The notes below the pieces were generated by a model. It searched no databases. It was not told the origin of the DNA and saw only the letters and a list, made by a program, of their open reading frames with translations. A program made the translations under genes and the position numbers. From assembly GCA_965222535.1 (NCBI GenBank), contig OZ244957.1:930001-994000 (forward strand): DNA of 64,000 nucleotides, read 5' to 3'. This document shows, piece by piece, positions 25,401 through 33,271 of the stretch; the first letter of the stretch is position 1; every line of letters begins with the position of its first letter. Source of the stretch: G965222535 sp965222535. Lineage in GTDB: Bacteria > Pseudomonadota > Gammaproteobacteria > HK1.

Positions 25401-26912
25401 ATGAGCAATTATCCGGCATACGCGCCCGTTCAGTTCGTCCTTGACGGCAATGTAGTAACCCTCGATCACTTTGACCCGAGGCGTACGTTATTACAATACT
25501 TGCGCGAGGATTTGCGCCGTTGCGGTACCAAGGAGGGTTGCGCTGAAGGCGATTGTGGTGCCTGCACCGTGGTCATCGGTCGCCCGTACGCCGGGCGCAT
25601 CTGCTTTGAGGCGCGTAATGCCTGCATTCAACTGCTGGGGCCGCTATCGGGTTGCGCGTTGTACACCGTTGAAAGCTTAGGGACTGCACAAGATTTGCAT
25701 CCAGTGCAGCAGGCGATGGTTGAATGCCACGCCTCGCAGTGTGGCTTTTGCACCCCGGGTTTCGTCATGTCGTTATTCGCATTGTATAAAAACCGCTCCA
25801 GCTCGGATCGCAAAACGGTCAACGACGCCTTGAGCGCTAATCTGTGCCGTTGTACTGGTTATGTACCCATTGTTGCCGCCGCCGAGCGCATGACCCAATT
25901 GAGCACCTCCAAGGACTGGCTGCGGCGTGCGGGGCAGACCCTGAAGCCGGTGGCCAAAGAGCGCCGGCTGGTTGCAAAACTTGAATCATTGCGCGCCCAA
26001 GGCAGTGTCGCGGTTGAGTACTACGATCGCTTGTACTTTGCGCCTAAACAGCTAAACGAGCTCACGGATCTGTATGCGCAATACCCCAATGCCTGCCTCT
26101 TGTCTGGGGGTACCGATATCGGCTTATGGGTCACTAAACAGCACTGGTGGAGCGAAGTGCTGATCTATACTGGAGATGTTGCCGAGTTACAGCAGATTAA
26201 TGTAACCGATGGCGAGATCACTATCGGCGCTGCAGTAACCTTGAGCAGCGCGATGACGGTATTGGTGGATGAATTTCCTGAGCTGAAAGAACTATTGCGG
26301 CGTTTTGCATCGCCGCCAATCCGCAATGCTGCGACACTGGTTGGGAATATCGCCAATGGCTCGCCAATCGGCGATTCAATGCCGGCATTGATCACCCTTG
26401 GTGCCACGCTGGTGCTGCGCCGTGAGGACCAGCGCCGCACTGTCGCGCTGGAAGATTTCTATCTTGGCTACCGCAGCAATTGCCTGCAACCAAGCGAGAT
26501 TATTGAAGCCGTCACGATCCCGCGAGCAAGTCTCGGCGATGCATCTGCATCACCGGTGATATTTCGTGTTTCTAAGGTGTCGCGACGCTTTGATCAGGAT
26601 ATCGCCATTGTCTGTGGCGCGCTGCGCCTTATCTGCGATAAGGACCAGCGGGTGCGCAGCGCAAGGGTGGCTTTCGGCGGCATGGCGGCCACCCCTAAGC
26701 GCGCCCGGCATTGTGAACACGCGCTGGAAAACGCAGTCTTTGACATACCCTCGGTAACACAGGCAGTGGCTGCGCTGAGTGAGGACTTTACTCCCATCAG
26801 CGATATGCGCGCCGACCACCATTACCGTATGCGTATCGCCCAGAATCTCTTTCATCGCTGGCGCTTTGAAACACTGCCAGAACCGCCAGCTACTCGCGTG
26901 TACTGCGGATGA
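25401..26912 (+). CDS. xdhA: Xanthine dehydrogenase small subunit (Fe-S/FAD)
   Basis: Electron-transfer subunit of a molybdenum hydroxylase oxidising hypoxanthine and xanthine to urate. Residues 1-170 hold the two [2Fe-2S] clusters. The plant-ferredoxin type is at Cys41, 47, 52 and 55 (CGTKEGCAEGDCGAC) and the second is in CHASQCGFCTPG with CRCTGY. After a linker, the FAD domain starts near 190, with LLSGGTDIGLWVTKQ and the FAD-contact loop NIANGSPIGDSMPALI. The C-terminal CODH-flavoprotein domain completes the 503 residues. This is the gammaproteobacterial two-subunit form. The gene overlaps nothing and xdhB begins immediately after its stop. Confidence 0.95.
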   Translation: MSNYPAYAPVQFVLDGNVVTLDHFDPRRTLLQYLREDLRRCGTKEGCAEGDCGACTVVIGRPYAGRICFEARNACIQLLGPLSGCALYTVESLGTAQDLHPVQQAMVECHASQCGFCTPGFVMSLFALYKNRSSSDRKTVNDALSANLCRCTGYVPIVAAAERMTQLSTSKDWLRRAGQTLKPVAKERRLVAKLESLRAQGSVAVEYYDRLYFAPKQLNELTDLYAQYPNACLLSGGTDIGLWVTKQHWWSEVLIYTGDVAELQQINVTDGEITIGAAVTLSSAMTVLVDEFPELKELLRRFASPPIRNAATLVGNIANGSPIGDSMPALITLGATLVLRREDQRRTVALEDFYLGYRSNCLQPSEIIEAVTIPRASLGDASASPVIFRVSKVSRRFDQDIAIVCGALRLICDKDQRVRSARVAFGGMAATPKRARHCEHALENAVFDIPSVTQAVAALSEDFTPISDMRADHHYRMRIAQNLFHRWRFETLPEPPATRVYCG

Positions 26913-29300
26913 ATGCGTTTCTGCCCCCAAAGCATACTGACCGACATGATTGATCAGGTACTGTCACCTACCGTTGATGAAGTACCGTGCGGTGCCGATC
27001 AGCGCGAAGCAGTCTCCGTTATTGGTCAGGAACTGGCGCACGACAGCGCGCTGTTGCACGTCACTGGTGAAGCGCACTACGGCGATGATCAGGTCGAACC
27101 AGTCGATTTGCTGTATGCCGCAATCGGCATCAGTCGCATCGCTCATGGTCAACTAAGAGCTGTCGATTACGGCGCTATTTGTGATGCCGATGGAGTCATT
27201 GCAGTGCTCAGTGCGGCTGATATCCCAGGCTACAACAGCTATGCCGCGAGTGGTTCAGGCGACCCGCTCCTCGCCGACGGTATCGTCGAGTATTACGGTC
27301 AACCCGTATTCGCCGTTGCCGCAGATAGCGTCGAGCAGGCGCGCCTAGCGGCGGGGATCGATTGCATTCAGTACCAGGTGATGCCGCCGAGCCTCACTGT
27401 GGACACGGCGCGCGCCGCCGCATCAAAGGTCATGCCGAGTCGATACCTTTCGCAAGGCGATCCCGATAACGCCATTGCCACTGCGCCCCATGCACTTGAG
27501 GGACACGTGGCGGTCGGTGGACAGGAGCATTTCTACCTCGAAGGACAGATTGCCACGGCGATCCCACTGGAAGCGCAGCAGATGCGTATTTACAGCTCTA
27601 CTCAGCATCCGCATCAGGTACAAAAAACAGTCGCGCGCGCCTTAGGGGTTGCCGATAACCTGATCAGCGTCGAATGCCGGCGCATCGGCGGTGGTTTTGG
27701 TGGTAAGGAAAGTCAAGCGGCGTGGTTTGCGTGTATCGCGGCGCTACTCGCACAACGCACTAGGCGGACGGTGAAGCTGCGACTCGATCGCGACGACGAT
27801 ATCCTGATCACCGGCAAACGGCATGATTTTCTGATCGGCTATCACGTCGGGTTTGATAATCAGGGGCGCATCTTGGGCATCAAGTTTGAGTTGGAAGCGC
27901 GTTGCGGCATGTCAGCGGATCTGTCCGGCCCCGTCAGCGATCGGGCGATGCTGCATTGCGATAACGCTTATTACCTAGAACACACCTCGATCGCCTCCCA
28001 TCGCTACAAAACCAATACGCAATCGAGCACCGCGTTTCGCGGCTTTGGCGGCCCGCAGGCGATGTTTGGCATTGAATACGTGATCGATGAAATCGCGCGT
28101 TATTTAGCGCTTGATCCGCTGGGCGTGCGGCGTACTAACTTCTATCATGGCGCTGAACGCAACCGTACCCCTTACGGGCAGCCGATTAACGACCCGCCGC
28201 TACCGCTGATTGTTGACGAATTGCTGCAGCGCGCTGATTATCACCGGCGCCGCGCCGCGCTACAGGCGTTTAACGCAAGCAATCCCGTATTGCGTAAAGG
28301 ACTCGCACTGACCCCTGTCAAATTCGGCATCGCTTTCACTCATCGCATGATGAATCAGGCTGGCGTACTGCTGAATGTATGTACCGATGGCAGCGTACAG
28401 CTGAATCATGGCGGCATTGAGATGGGGCAGGGGGTGGCTGTCAAAGTGATCCAGGTGGTCGCTGAAGAACTGCAGATCCCGCTTGACCGTATCCGCATCA
28501 TGCCCACCGATACCAGCATAGTGCCCAACGCATCGGCCACGGCTGCATCCAGCGGTGCCGATCTGAATGCACGTGCCGCACAGGCCGCGGCGGCGACACT
28601 GAAGCAACGCCTGCTGGCGGTTGCCGCGGATAGTTTTGCACTACCCAAAGAGCACCTTCGGCTGCGCGCAGGCAGGGCCTACGCTGGCACTCAAAGCATG
28701 ACCTTTGGCGAGTTGGTGGATGCGGCATGGCGCCAGCGAACGCCTTTATCGGCGACCGGTTTTTACCGTACCCCGGGACTTAATTTCGACTTTGACAGCA
28801 TGAGCGGATGCCCGTTTTATTACTTCGCATACGGTGCCGCAGTCAGCGAAGTTGTCGTCGACACACTGAGCGGCGAACACCGGGTGCTGCGCGTCGACAT
28901 CGTGCATGATTGCGGTAAATCGCTCAATCCAGCGATCGACAGAGGGCAGATCGAAGGCGGCTTTGTGCAAGGCATGGGGTGGCTGACGACCGAGGAATTG
29001 TGGTGGGATGCGGATGGTCGCTTGGCCACCCACGCCCCGTCCACCTACAAGATCCCGCTTTGTTCCGATGTTCCGGCAGAATTTAATGTGCAGTTGTTTG
29101 ACGCCAAAACCAGCGACGCGCCCGCAATATACCGTTCCAAAGCGGTCGGCGAACCACCGCTGATGTTAGCGTTATCGGTATTTTTTGCCATCAAGGACGC
29201 CCTCGCCTCGGTCAGCGATAGCGGACATTGTCCGCGTTTTGATGCACCGGCGTCGCCACAAACGGTGTTGTCAGTACTTGACGCGATACGCAGCGCATGA
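26913..29300 (+). CDS. xdhB: Xanthine dehydrogenase large subunit (molybdopterin binding)
   Basis: Catalytic subunit of xanthine dehydrogenase, carrying the molybdenum cofactor. The 795 residues include the aldehyde oxidase/xanthine dehydrogenase a/b hammerhead domain (GEAHYGDDQVEP) and the molybdopterin-binding segments GGGFGGKESQA, AFRGFGGPQAMFGIE and GGIEMGQGVAVK. The catalytic glutamate is in VGEPPLMLA. The ATG at 26913 directly follows the xdhA stop; an ATG at 26946 (MIDQVLSP) is a likely alternative start, as the first residues MRFCPQS are not family-like. It overlaps xdhC by four bases (ATGA), indicating translational coupling. Confidence 0.95.
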   Translation: MRFCPQSILTDMIDQVLSPTVDEVPCGADQREAVSVIGQELAHDSALLHVTGEAHYGDDQVEPVDLLYAAIGISRIAHGQLRAVDYGAICDADGVIAVLSAADIPGYNSYAASGSGDPLLADGIVEYYGQPVFAVAADSVEQARLAAGIDCIQYQVMPPSLTVDTARAAASKVMPSRYLSQGDPDNAIATAPHALEGHVAVGGQEHFYLEGQIATAIPLEAQQMRIYSSTQHPHQVQKTVARALGVADNLISVECRRIGGGFGGKESQAAWFACIAALLAQRTRRTVKLRLDRDDDILITGKRHDFLIGYHVGFDNQGRILGIKFELEARCGMSADLSGPVSDRAMLHCDNAYYLEHTSIASHRYKTNTQSSTAFRGFGGPQAMFGIEYVIDEIARYLALDPLGVRRTNFYHGAERNRTPYGQPINDPPLPLIVDELLQRADYHRRRAALQAFNASNPVLRKGLALTPVKFGIAFTHRMMNQAGVLLNVCTDGSVQLNHGGIEMGQGVAVKVIQVVAEELQIPLDRIRIMPTDTSIVPNASATAASSGADLNARAAQAAAATLKQRLLAVAADSFALPKEHLRLRAGRAYAGTQSMTFGELVDAAWRQRTPLSATGFYRTPGLNFDFDSMSGCPFYYFAYGAAVSEVVVDTLSGEHRVLRVDIVHDCGKSLNPAIDRGQIEGGFVQGMGWLTTEELWWDADGRLATHAPSTYKIPLCSDVPAEFNVQLFDAKTSDAPAIYRSKAVGEPPLMLALSVFFAIKDALASVSDSGHCPRFDAPASPQTVLSVLDAIRSA

Positions 29301-30523
29301 TCAGCCAGTGGGTGCATGACGCGCTACAAGCGCTTGAGCGCGATGCGGTTTGCGCGATCATCACGGTTGCGCGGGTTGTCGGATCAGCACCGCGTGATCC
29401 CGGCACGCGGATGGTGGTTACACGCTCTTTGACCTATGGGACGATCGGTGGCGGGGCCTTGGAGTATCGAGCGGTTCAATGCGCACGCCGCCAGTTGCTT
29501 GGCAACAAGCGCAGCGAGCAGGAACTATTGCGCCTAACATTGGGCCCGGTGACGGCTAAAGACGGACTTGGACAATGCTGTGGGGGGGTGGTGTGGTTGT
29601 TGGTCGAAAAGCTGACTGCACCGATACCGGATTGGCTGCAATGCTTAGCGGCGTTGCGCTTTGAGTACGACCGCTCGGCAGGCGCGATCGTCATGGCCAC
29701 CCGTTGCACTGGCGGCGGAGAGGAGGGACACTTATTGCTTAGCGCCAATGCCAACCGCAGTGGCACCTTGGGATCGGTCAACGCTGATCGCGACGCACGC
29801 CGCCAGTTGCAGCAGCTTAAGCGCGGCAGTGTCGTGCTTAATGATGCCGTGGCTTCTGCGGGTGCGTTATTGCTGGAGGATTTGACACCGACAGCACCAA
29901 CTGTCGTATTATTCGGTGGCGGTCACGTCGGCAGCGCGTTGATAAAGGTATTGCAACCACTGGAGCTACCGCTGATGTGGATCGACAGTCGCCTAGGAAT
30001 GCTACCCGAGGTTGTACCATCGGGGGTGCAGGCGATTACCACCTGTGCGCCTGAAGCTGCCGTTGACGCGGCGGCGGCGGGCAGTGTGTTTCTCGTGATG
30101 ACGCATCAGCACGTGCTGGATTACCGTTTGGTGGTTAACATATTCCAGCGCGGAGATGCGCGTTTTTGTGGACTCATTGGCTCCGCCAGCAAACGCTTGA
30201 AAGCTGAGCGCGAATTGCTCCGCGCTGGGTTCAGCGCGGAGCGCGTCGCCCAACAACTAACGTGCCCGATCGGCATCAACGGCATTCGTTCCAAGCAACC
30301 GACCGCAATCGCGATCGCCGTTGCCGCGCAGTTGCTTTGGCTGCTGGGTGATCACCAAAGCGAAAGCGATGCCAATGCAGCGCAGCACACCGGCGTCAGC
30401 AGTGCCCATGCAGCGATGATCGGCGACAGCGACCCACCGCGACACCACGCGATTACCGTTGCGTTTGAACCTGATGCCAGTATTGCGGTGCAGACTGTTA
30501 TCCCACATGAGCGGATGGCATGA
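29297..30523 (+). CDS. xdhC: Xanthine dehydrogenase accessory protein XdhC
   Basis: Binds molybdenum cofactor, promotes its sulphuration and inserts it into XdhB; it does not form part of the final enzyme. The N-terminal XdhC/CoxI domain is clear: VVGSAPRDPGTRMVV and YGTIGGGALEYRAV, with a CCGG motif in LGQCCGGVVWLLVE. A C-terminal Rossmann region follows, with LFGGGHVGSALIKVL, WIDSR, MTHQHVLDY and FCGLIGSASKRLKAE. At 408 residues it is longer than many (250-350), the extra part being a histidine-rich tail after about residue 350. It starts inside the xdhB stop codon. No guanine deaminase or purine transporter follows. Confidence 0.92.
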   Translation: MISQWVHDALQALERDAVCAIITVARVVGSAPRDPGTRMVVTRSLTYGTIGGGALEYRAVQCARRQLLGNKRSEQELLRLTLGPVTAKDGLGQCCGGVVWLLVEKLTAPIPDWLQCLAALRFEYDRSAGAIVMATRCTGGGEEGHLLLSANANRSGTLGSVNADRDARRQLQQLKRGSVVLNDAVASAGALLLEDLTPTAPTVVLFGGGHVGSALIKVLQPLELPLMWIDSRLGMLPEVVPSGVQAITTCAPEAAVDAAAAGSVFLVMTHQHVLDYRLVVNIFQRGDARFCGLIGSASKRLKAERELLRAGFSAERVAQQLTCPIGINGIRSKQPTAIAIAVAAQLLWLLGDHQSESDANAAQHTGVSSAHAAMIGDSDPPRHHAITVAFEPDASIAVQTVIPHERMA

Positions 30524-30548
30524 CGGGATGGATTTTGCGTTATCCCGT

Positions 30549-30648
30549 TGGGAACCTTGAAAAGCTAGGGGTTTGGCGGAAGGGACTCCAACATCTGTAA
30601 CATAAGTCATTGATTTATAATCCTTTCCCAATAGACTAAGCCCGGTTG
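30549..30648 (+). repeat. Type A intergenic element
   Basis: GGGAACCTTGAAAAGC, AGGGGTTTGGCGGAAGGGAC, CTGTAACATAAGTCATTG, ATTTATAATCC, TTTCCCAATAGACTAAGCCC. It lacks the AACGGGATGG segment. Confidence 0.75.
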
Positions 30649-30754
30649 TGTACAAAATAGCTGGCAACGATAATTTTAGCTGTCAGGAACTATCGTTTTA
30701 TGATGCGCCCCCTGACTCTCTCTTGAACCCTGAACTCTTGGATTATAAGGACTC

Positions 30755-31288
30755 ATGAACAAAACCGACGCCATTTTCTGGAGGCAGTTTGGGACCATTT
30801 TGGTGATCTTGACGATCTCTATAATTCTCATCTATTTTGTCGGAAACCATATCGGTAATGCGGCGTTTTATACTGCGGAACACCGCAGCTCAGCGATCAA
30901 CGAACGCATTGCGCCGTTTGGTCATGCTGAGGTCGGTGATCCACTGCAACAGACCGCCGCCGCGACCTCCACTACACCAACCGCCCCAGCGGCTGCCGCT
31001 GCATCTACGGCATCGGCTGGTGCTGGCACCACACTCTCAGGCAAGGCGGTGTATAACCAAGTGTGCACCGCCTGCCATTCGACGGGTGCGGCTGGCGCGC
31101 CGAAGCTGAGCGATACCGCTGTCTGGACCTCGCGTCTTGCGGAAGGCGGAGTGGCAGGTTTGGTCAGCGCGGCCATCAATGGTGAAGGCCTGATGCCTGC
31201 CAAAGGCGGTGCAAGTCACCTTTCCGATGCCGAAATTCGCAGTGCTGTTATGTATATGCTGGAGGAGATGAATCTCAGCGCACCGTAG
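30755..31288 (+). CDS. Membrane-anchored cytochrome c5-like monohaem protein
   Basis: A periplasmic electron carrier. The 177 residues comprise a membrane anchor at about 12-29 (FGTILVILTISIILIYFV), a low-complexity alanine/threonine linker at about 66-92, and a class I cytochrome c domain. Haem attachment is CTACH at residues 104-108, with the distal methionine probably in GLMPAKGG. The domain VYNQVCTACHSTGAAGAPKL is typical of cytochrome c5. It would accept electrons from the bc1 complex and pass them to terminal oxidases; no oxidase genes are near. Maturation would need the Ccm system, part of which is at 38.8-40.4 kb. Confidence 0.88.
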   Translation: MNKTDAIFWRQFGTILVILTISIILIYFVGNHIGNAAFYTAEHRSSAINERIAPFGHAEVGDPLQQTAAATSTTPTAPAAAAASTASAGAGTTLSGKAVYNQVCTACHSTGAAGAPKLSDTAVWTSRLAEGGVAGLVSAAINGEGLMPAKGGASHLSDAEIRSAVMYMLEEMNLSAP

Positions 31289-31340
31289 GCGATGGCTGCT
31301 GCCGCGGGAATCAAGGAGCAGTGACTTATCAGAAGGACTT

Positions 31341-31404
31341 CCCCATTCCCTTTGGGAATGGGGCGAGGCTTATACTCTCCCTCTTTGGGTTTTGCATAAG
31401 CCTC
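31341..31404. terminator. Two consecutive stem-loops after the cytochrome c5 gene
   Basis: CCCCATTCCC and GGGAATGGGG pair perfectly around TTT (31341-31363). GAGGCTTAT (31365-31373) and ATAAGCCTC (31396-31404) then pair around a T-rich loop. Together they look like a transcript-end structure, though neither has a clean U-tract. Confidence 0.5.
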
Positions 31405-31541
31405 AGACCAAAGTTTTTCACCTCCCCTTCTCAAATAGGGATTAATCTTGCGGCAGGTGCTGAAAAAGCGGCACGCTCTGCGCGCAACGCAAGCACCGAT
31501 AAACGCTGCTGCGCGCCTACCCCACCCCCTGAAGGCAATCA

Positions 31542-32525
31542 ATGGATAGCTGTCTGTTGCTTGCGGTGGCGCTGATGATGGATGCGCTCATCGGCGATCC
31601 GCCGGTCATCTATCGCAGGGTGCCGCATCCAGTGGGATTGATCGGCAATACCATCGCCTGGTTGGAGTCGCCGCTGCAGCGTTACTGCCACGAAAGCAAT
31701 CTGAAGCACCGGCACCGATCGTTGTTGCCTTTGCTATGCGGCGCAGTATTGGTTGCGGTGGTGTTGATGCTGGTAACTGCTATCGCAATCGGCTTGGATG
31801 CGTTGTTCAGCCAGATCACCGCTGGATGGTGGGTGGAAGCGCTGGTCGTGTCAACGCTGTTGGCTGGACGCAGCCTTTGGGATCACGTGAAAGCGGTCGC
31901 GGTGGCGCTTGAACAGAGCCTTACTGACGGGCGCGCAGCGGTTGCGCATATCGTTGGGCGCAATACCCAGCAGATGGACGCAGGGGCTGTTGCACGAGCG
32001 GCGCTCGAATCGCTGGCCGAAAATTTCAGTGACGGAGTCGTCGCGCCGGTGTTTTGGTATATCGTCTTCGGATTACCAGGGATCTGTGCGTATAAGGCAA
32101 TCAATACGTTAGATAGCATGATCGGACACCGCAGCCCGCGTTACGCATGGTTTGGCAAGGTCGCGGCGCGCCTAGACGACCTCGCCAACTGGCTGCCGGC
32201 GCGCATCAGCGCGCTGTTACTGTGCACCGCGGCGTCACTATGCCCGGCATCAAAGGCGCACCGCGCAGTGACCACGGTGTGGCGTTACGCCAACCGTCAC
32301 CGCTCAGTCAACGCCGGTTGGCCAGAGGCCGCTGTCGCTGGCGCGCTGGATGTTTCGTTGTCGGGTCCGCGCTGCTACGACGGACGACAAACCGATGATC
32401 CATGGATCGGAACAGGACCTGCGGACTTGGGAAGCGCACACCTTTATAGCGCGCTGCATCTTTACATTATCGCCTGCACGCTGCTGGTCGTGCTGCTGTT
32501 GCTGTTGGGCACCTCGAAGAACTAG
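31542..32525 (+). CDS. cbiB: Adenosylcobinamide-phosphate synthase CbiB/CobD
   Basis: Inner-membrane enzyme that attaches aminopropanol (phosphate) to adenosylcobyric acid during cobalamin synthesis. The 327 residues show the family features: MMDALIGDPP and HPVGLIGN near the start, several membrane segments, and the conserved motifs LAENFSDGVVAPVFWY, AYKAINTLDSMIGHR and FGKVAARLDDLANWLPAR. NAGWPEAAVAGAL follows near residue 250. No other cob/cbi gene is present. The last six codons and the stop lie within a short hairpin repeat (32510-32549), so the C-terminus GTSKN is supplied by the repeat. Confidence 0.93.
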   Translation: MDSCLLLAVALMMDALIGDPPVIYRRVPHPVGLIGNTIAWLESPLQRYCHESNLKHRHRSLLPLLCGAVLVAVVLMLVTAIAIGLDALFSQITAGWWVEALVVSTLLAGRSLWDHVKAVAVALEQSLTDGRAAVAHIVGRNTQQMDAGAVARAALESLAENFSDGVVAPVFWYIVFGLPGICAYKAINTLDSMIGHRSPRYAWFGKVAARLDDLANWLPARISALLLCTAASLCPASKAHRAVTTVWRYANRHRSVNAGWPEAAVAGALDVSLSGPRCYDGRQTDDPWIGTGPADLGSAHLYSALHLYIIACTLLVVLLLLLGTSKN

Positions 32526-32549
32526 CTTTGCTGGCTTTCCGAGGTGCCC
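32510..32549. repeat. CCTCGAAAAA hairpin repeat overlapping the end of cbiB
   Basis: GGGCACCTCGAAGAACTAGC and GCTGGCTTTCCGAGGTGCCC form a near-complete stem. The TAG in its left arm is the stop codon of cbiB. Confidence 0.85.
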
Positions 32550-32602
32550 AGTTGTCAATACCCCCCCCTGACAACCGCTCATGGATTGGCCCGTTAGCCG
32601 GG

Positions 32603-33205
32603 TCAAGGTTTGAAGCGGTCTGTAACTTTGATGATCGAAGTCACCCCTTCCAGAGCAACAATTTTGTCTACGGCAGCCTTAACCTCATCTTCAGTCAACA
32701 AGCCCATCAAATACACAATTTTTCGGTGGGTAATGACTTTGATGCGCTGCGACTCGATGTTTTCATCAAGGAAGAAAGCGGCTTTTACCTTGGCGGTTAT
32801 ATACGCGTCATAGGTTCTGACCTTCAGTGGGAGCGGCTCACCGATGCTTAAATGATCATGGATCTCACGTGCATTTGGCTGTGATCGGGCGATTTCCACC
32901 ACACGCCGACGGATGCTGTCCGACGGCACATTGCCGATTAGCAGCACAATGCGGTTATAGCTGACGGTGCTCAGCTGCACCTGCTGCCATAGCGGATCCT
33001 TCTGACGCTCTGCAGAGACTGCATTTAATATTTTTATCTCGGTTATCCCATCATCAGCCAAGGCTCCAGTGGTGCGTCGATCATAGGCCGCCGCTGCCCC
33101 TGCGATGACCGTACCTAGCGCTACTCCACCACAACCAGACAAACCAGCGTTAGTTATCACCAACACCACTAACAGCCCTATTGCAGAATAGTTGCGTTTT
33201 TGCAC
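32603..33205 (-). CDS. BON-domain outer-membrane lipoprotein, DolP/YraP-like
   Basis: A 200-residue lipoprotein precursor with a signal peptide and lipobox LSGC near residue 25, followed by two BON domains. The first is about residues 55-120 (DDGITEIKILNAVSAER) and the second about 130-198 (VRTYDAYITAKVKAAFFLDE). This is the layout of DolP (YraP), which supports outer-membrane integrity and activates amidase regulation at division sites in E. coli. Residues GTVIAGAAAAYDRRTTG between lipobox and first BON are characteristic. The usual neighbours yraN and diaA are absent. A phospholipid-binding role is inferred from the family. Confidence 0.87.
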   Translation of the reverse strand: MQKRNYSAIGLLVVLVITNAGLSGCGGVALGTVIAGAAAAYDRRTTGALADDGITEIKILNAVSAERQKDPLWQQVQLSTVSYNRIVLLIGNVPSDSIRRRVVEIARSQPNAREIHDHLSIGEPLPLKVRTYDAYITAKVKAAFFLDENIESQRIKVITHRKIVYLMGLLTEDEVKAAVDKIVALEGVTSIIKVTDRFKP

Positions 33206-33271
33206 AATAACGAAGCCCTCTTTAAATTAACTTGGTCGCTCTTGGCCCGTTCGCTCACGCCATAAAAACAG

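Noticed and set aside
31289..31541. Possible riboswitch (cobalamin type) upstream of cbiB
   Set aside because: The region holds two strong hairpins, but I do not see the conserved cobalamin-riboswitch core GCCACTG; the hairpins fit the end of the cytochrome gene better.
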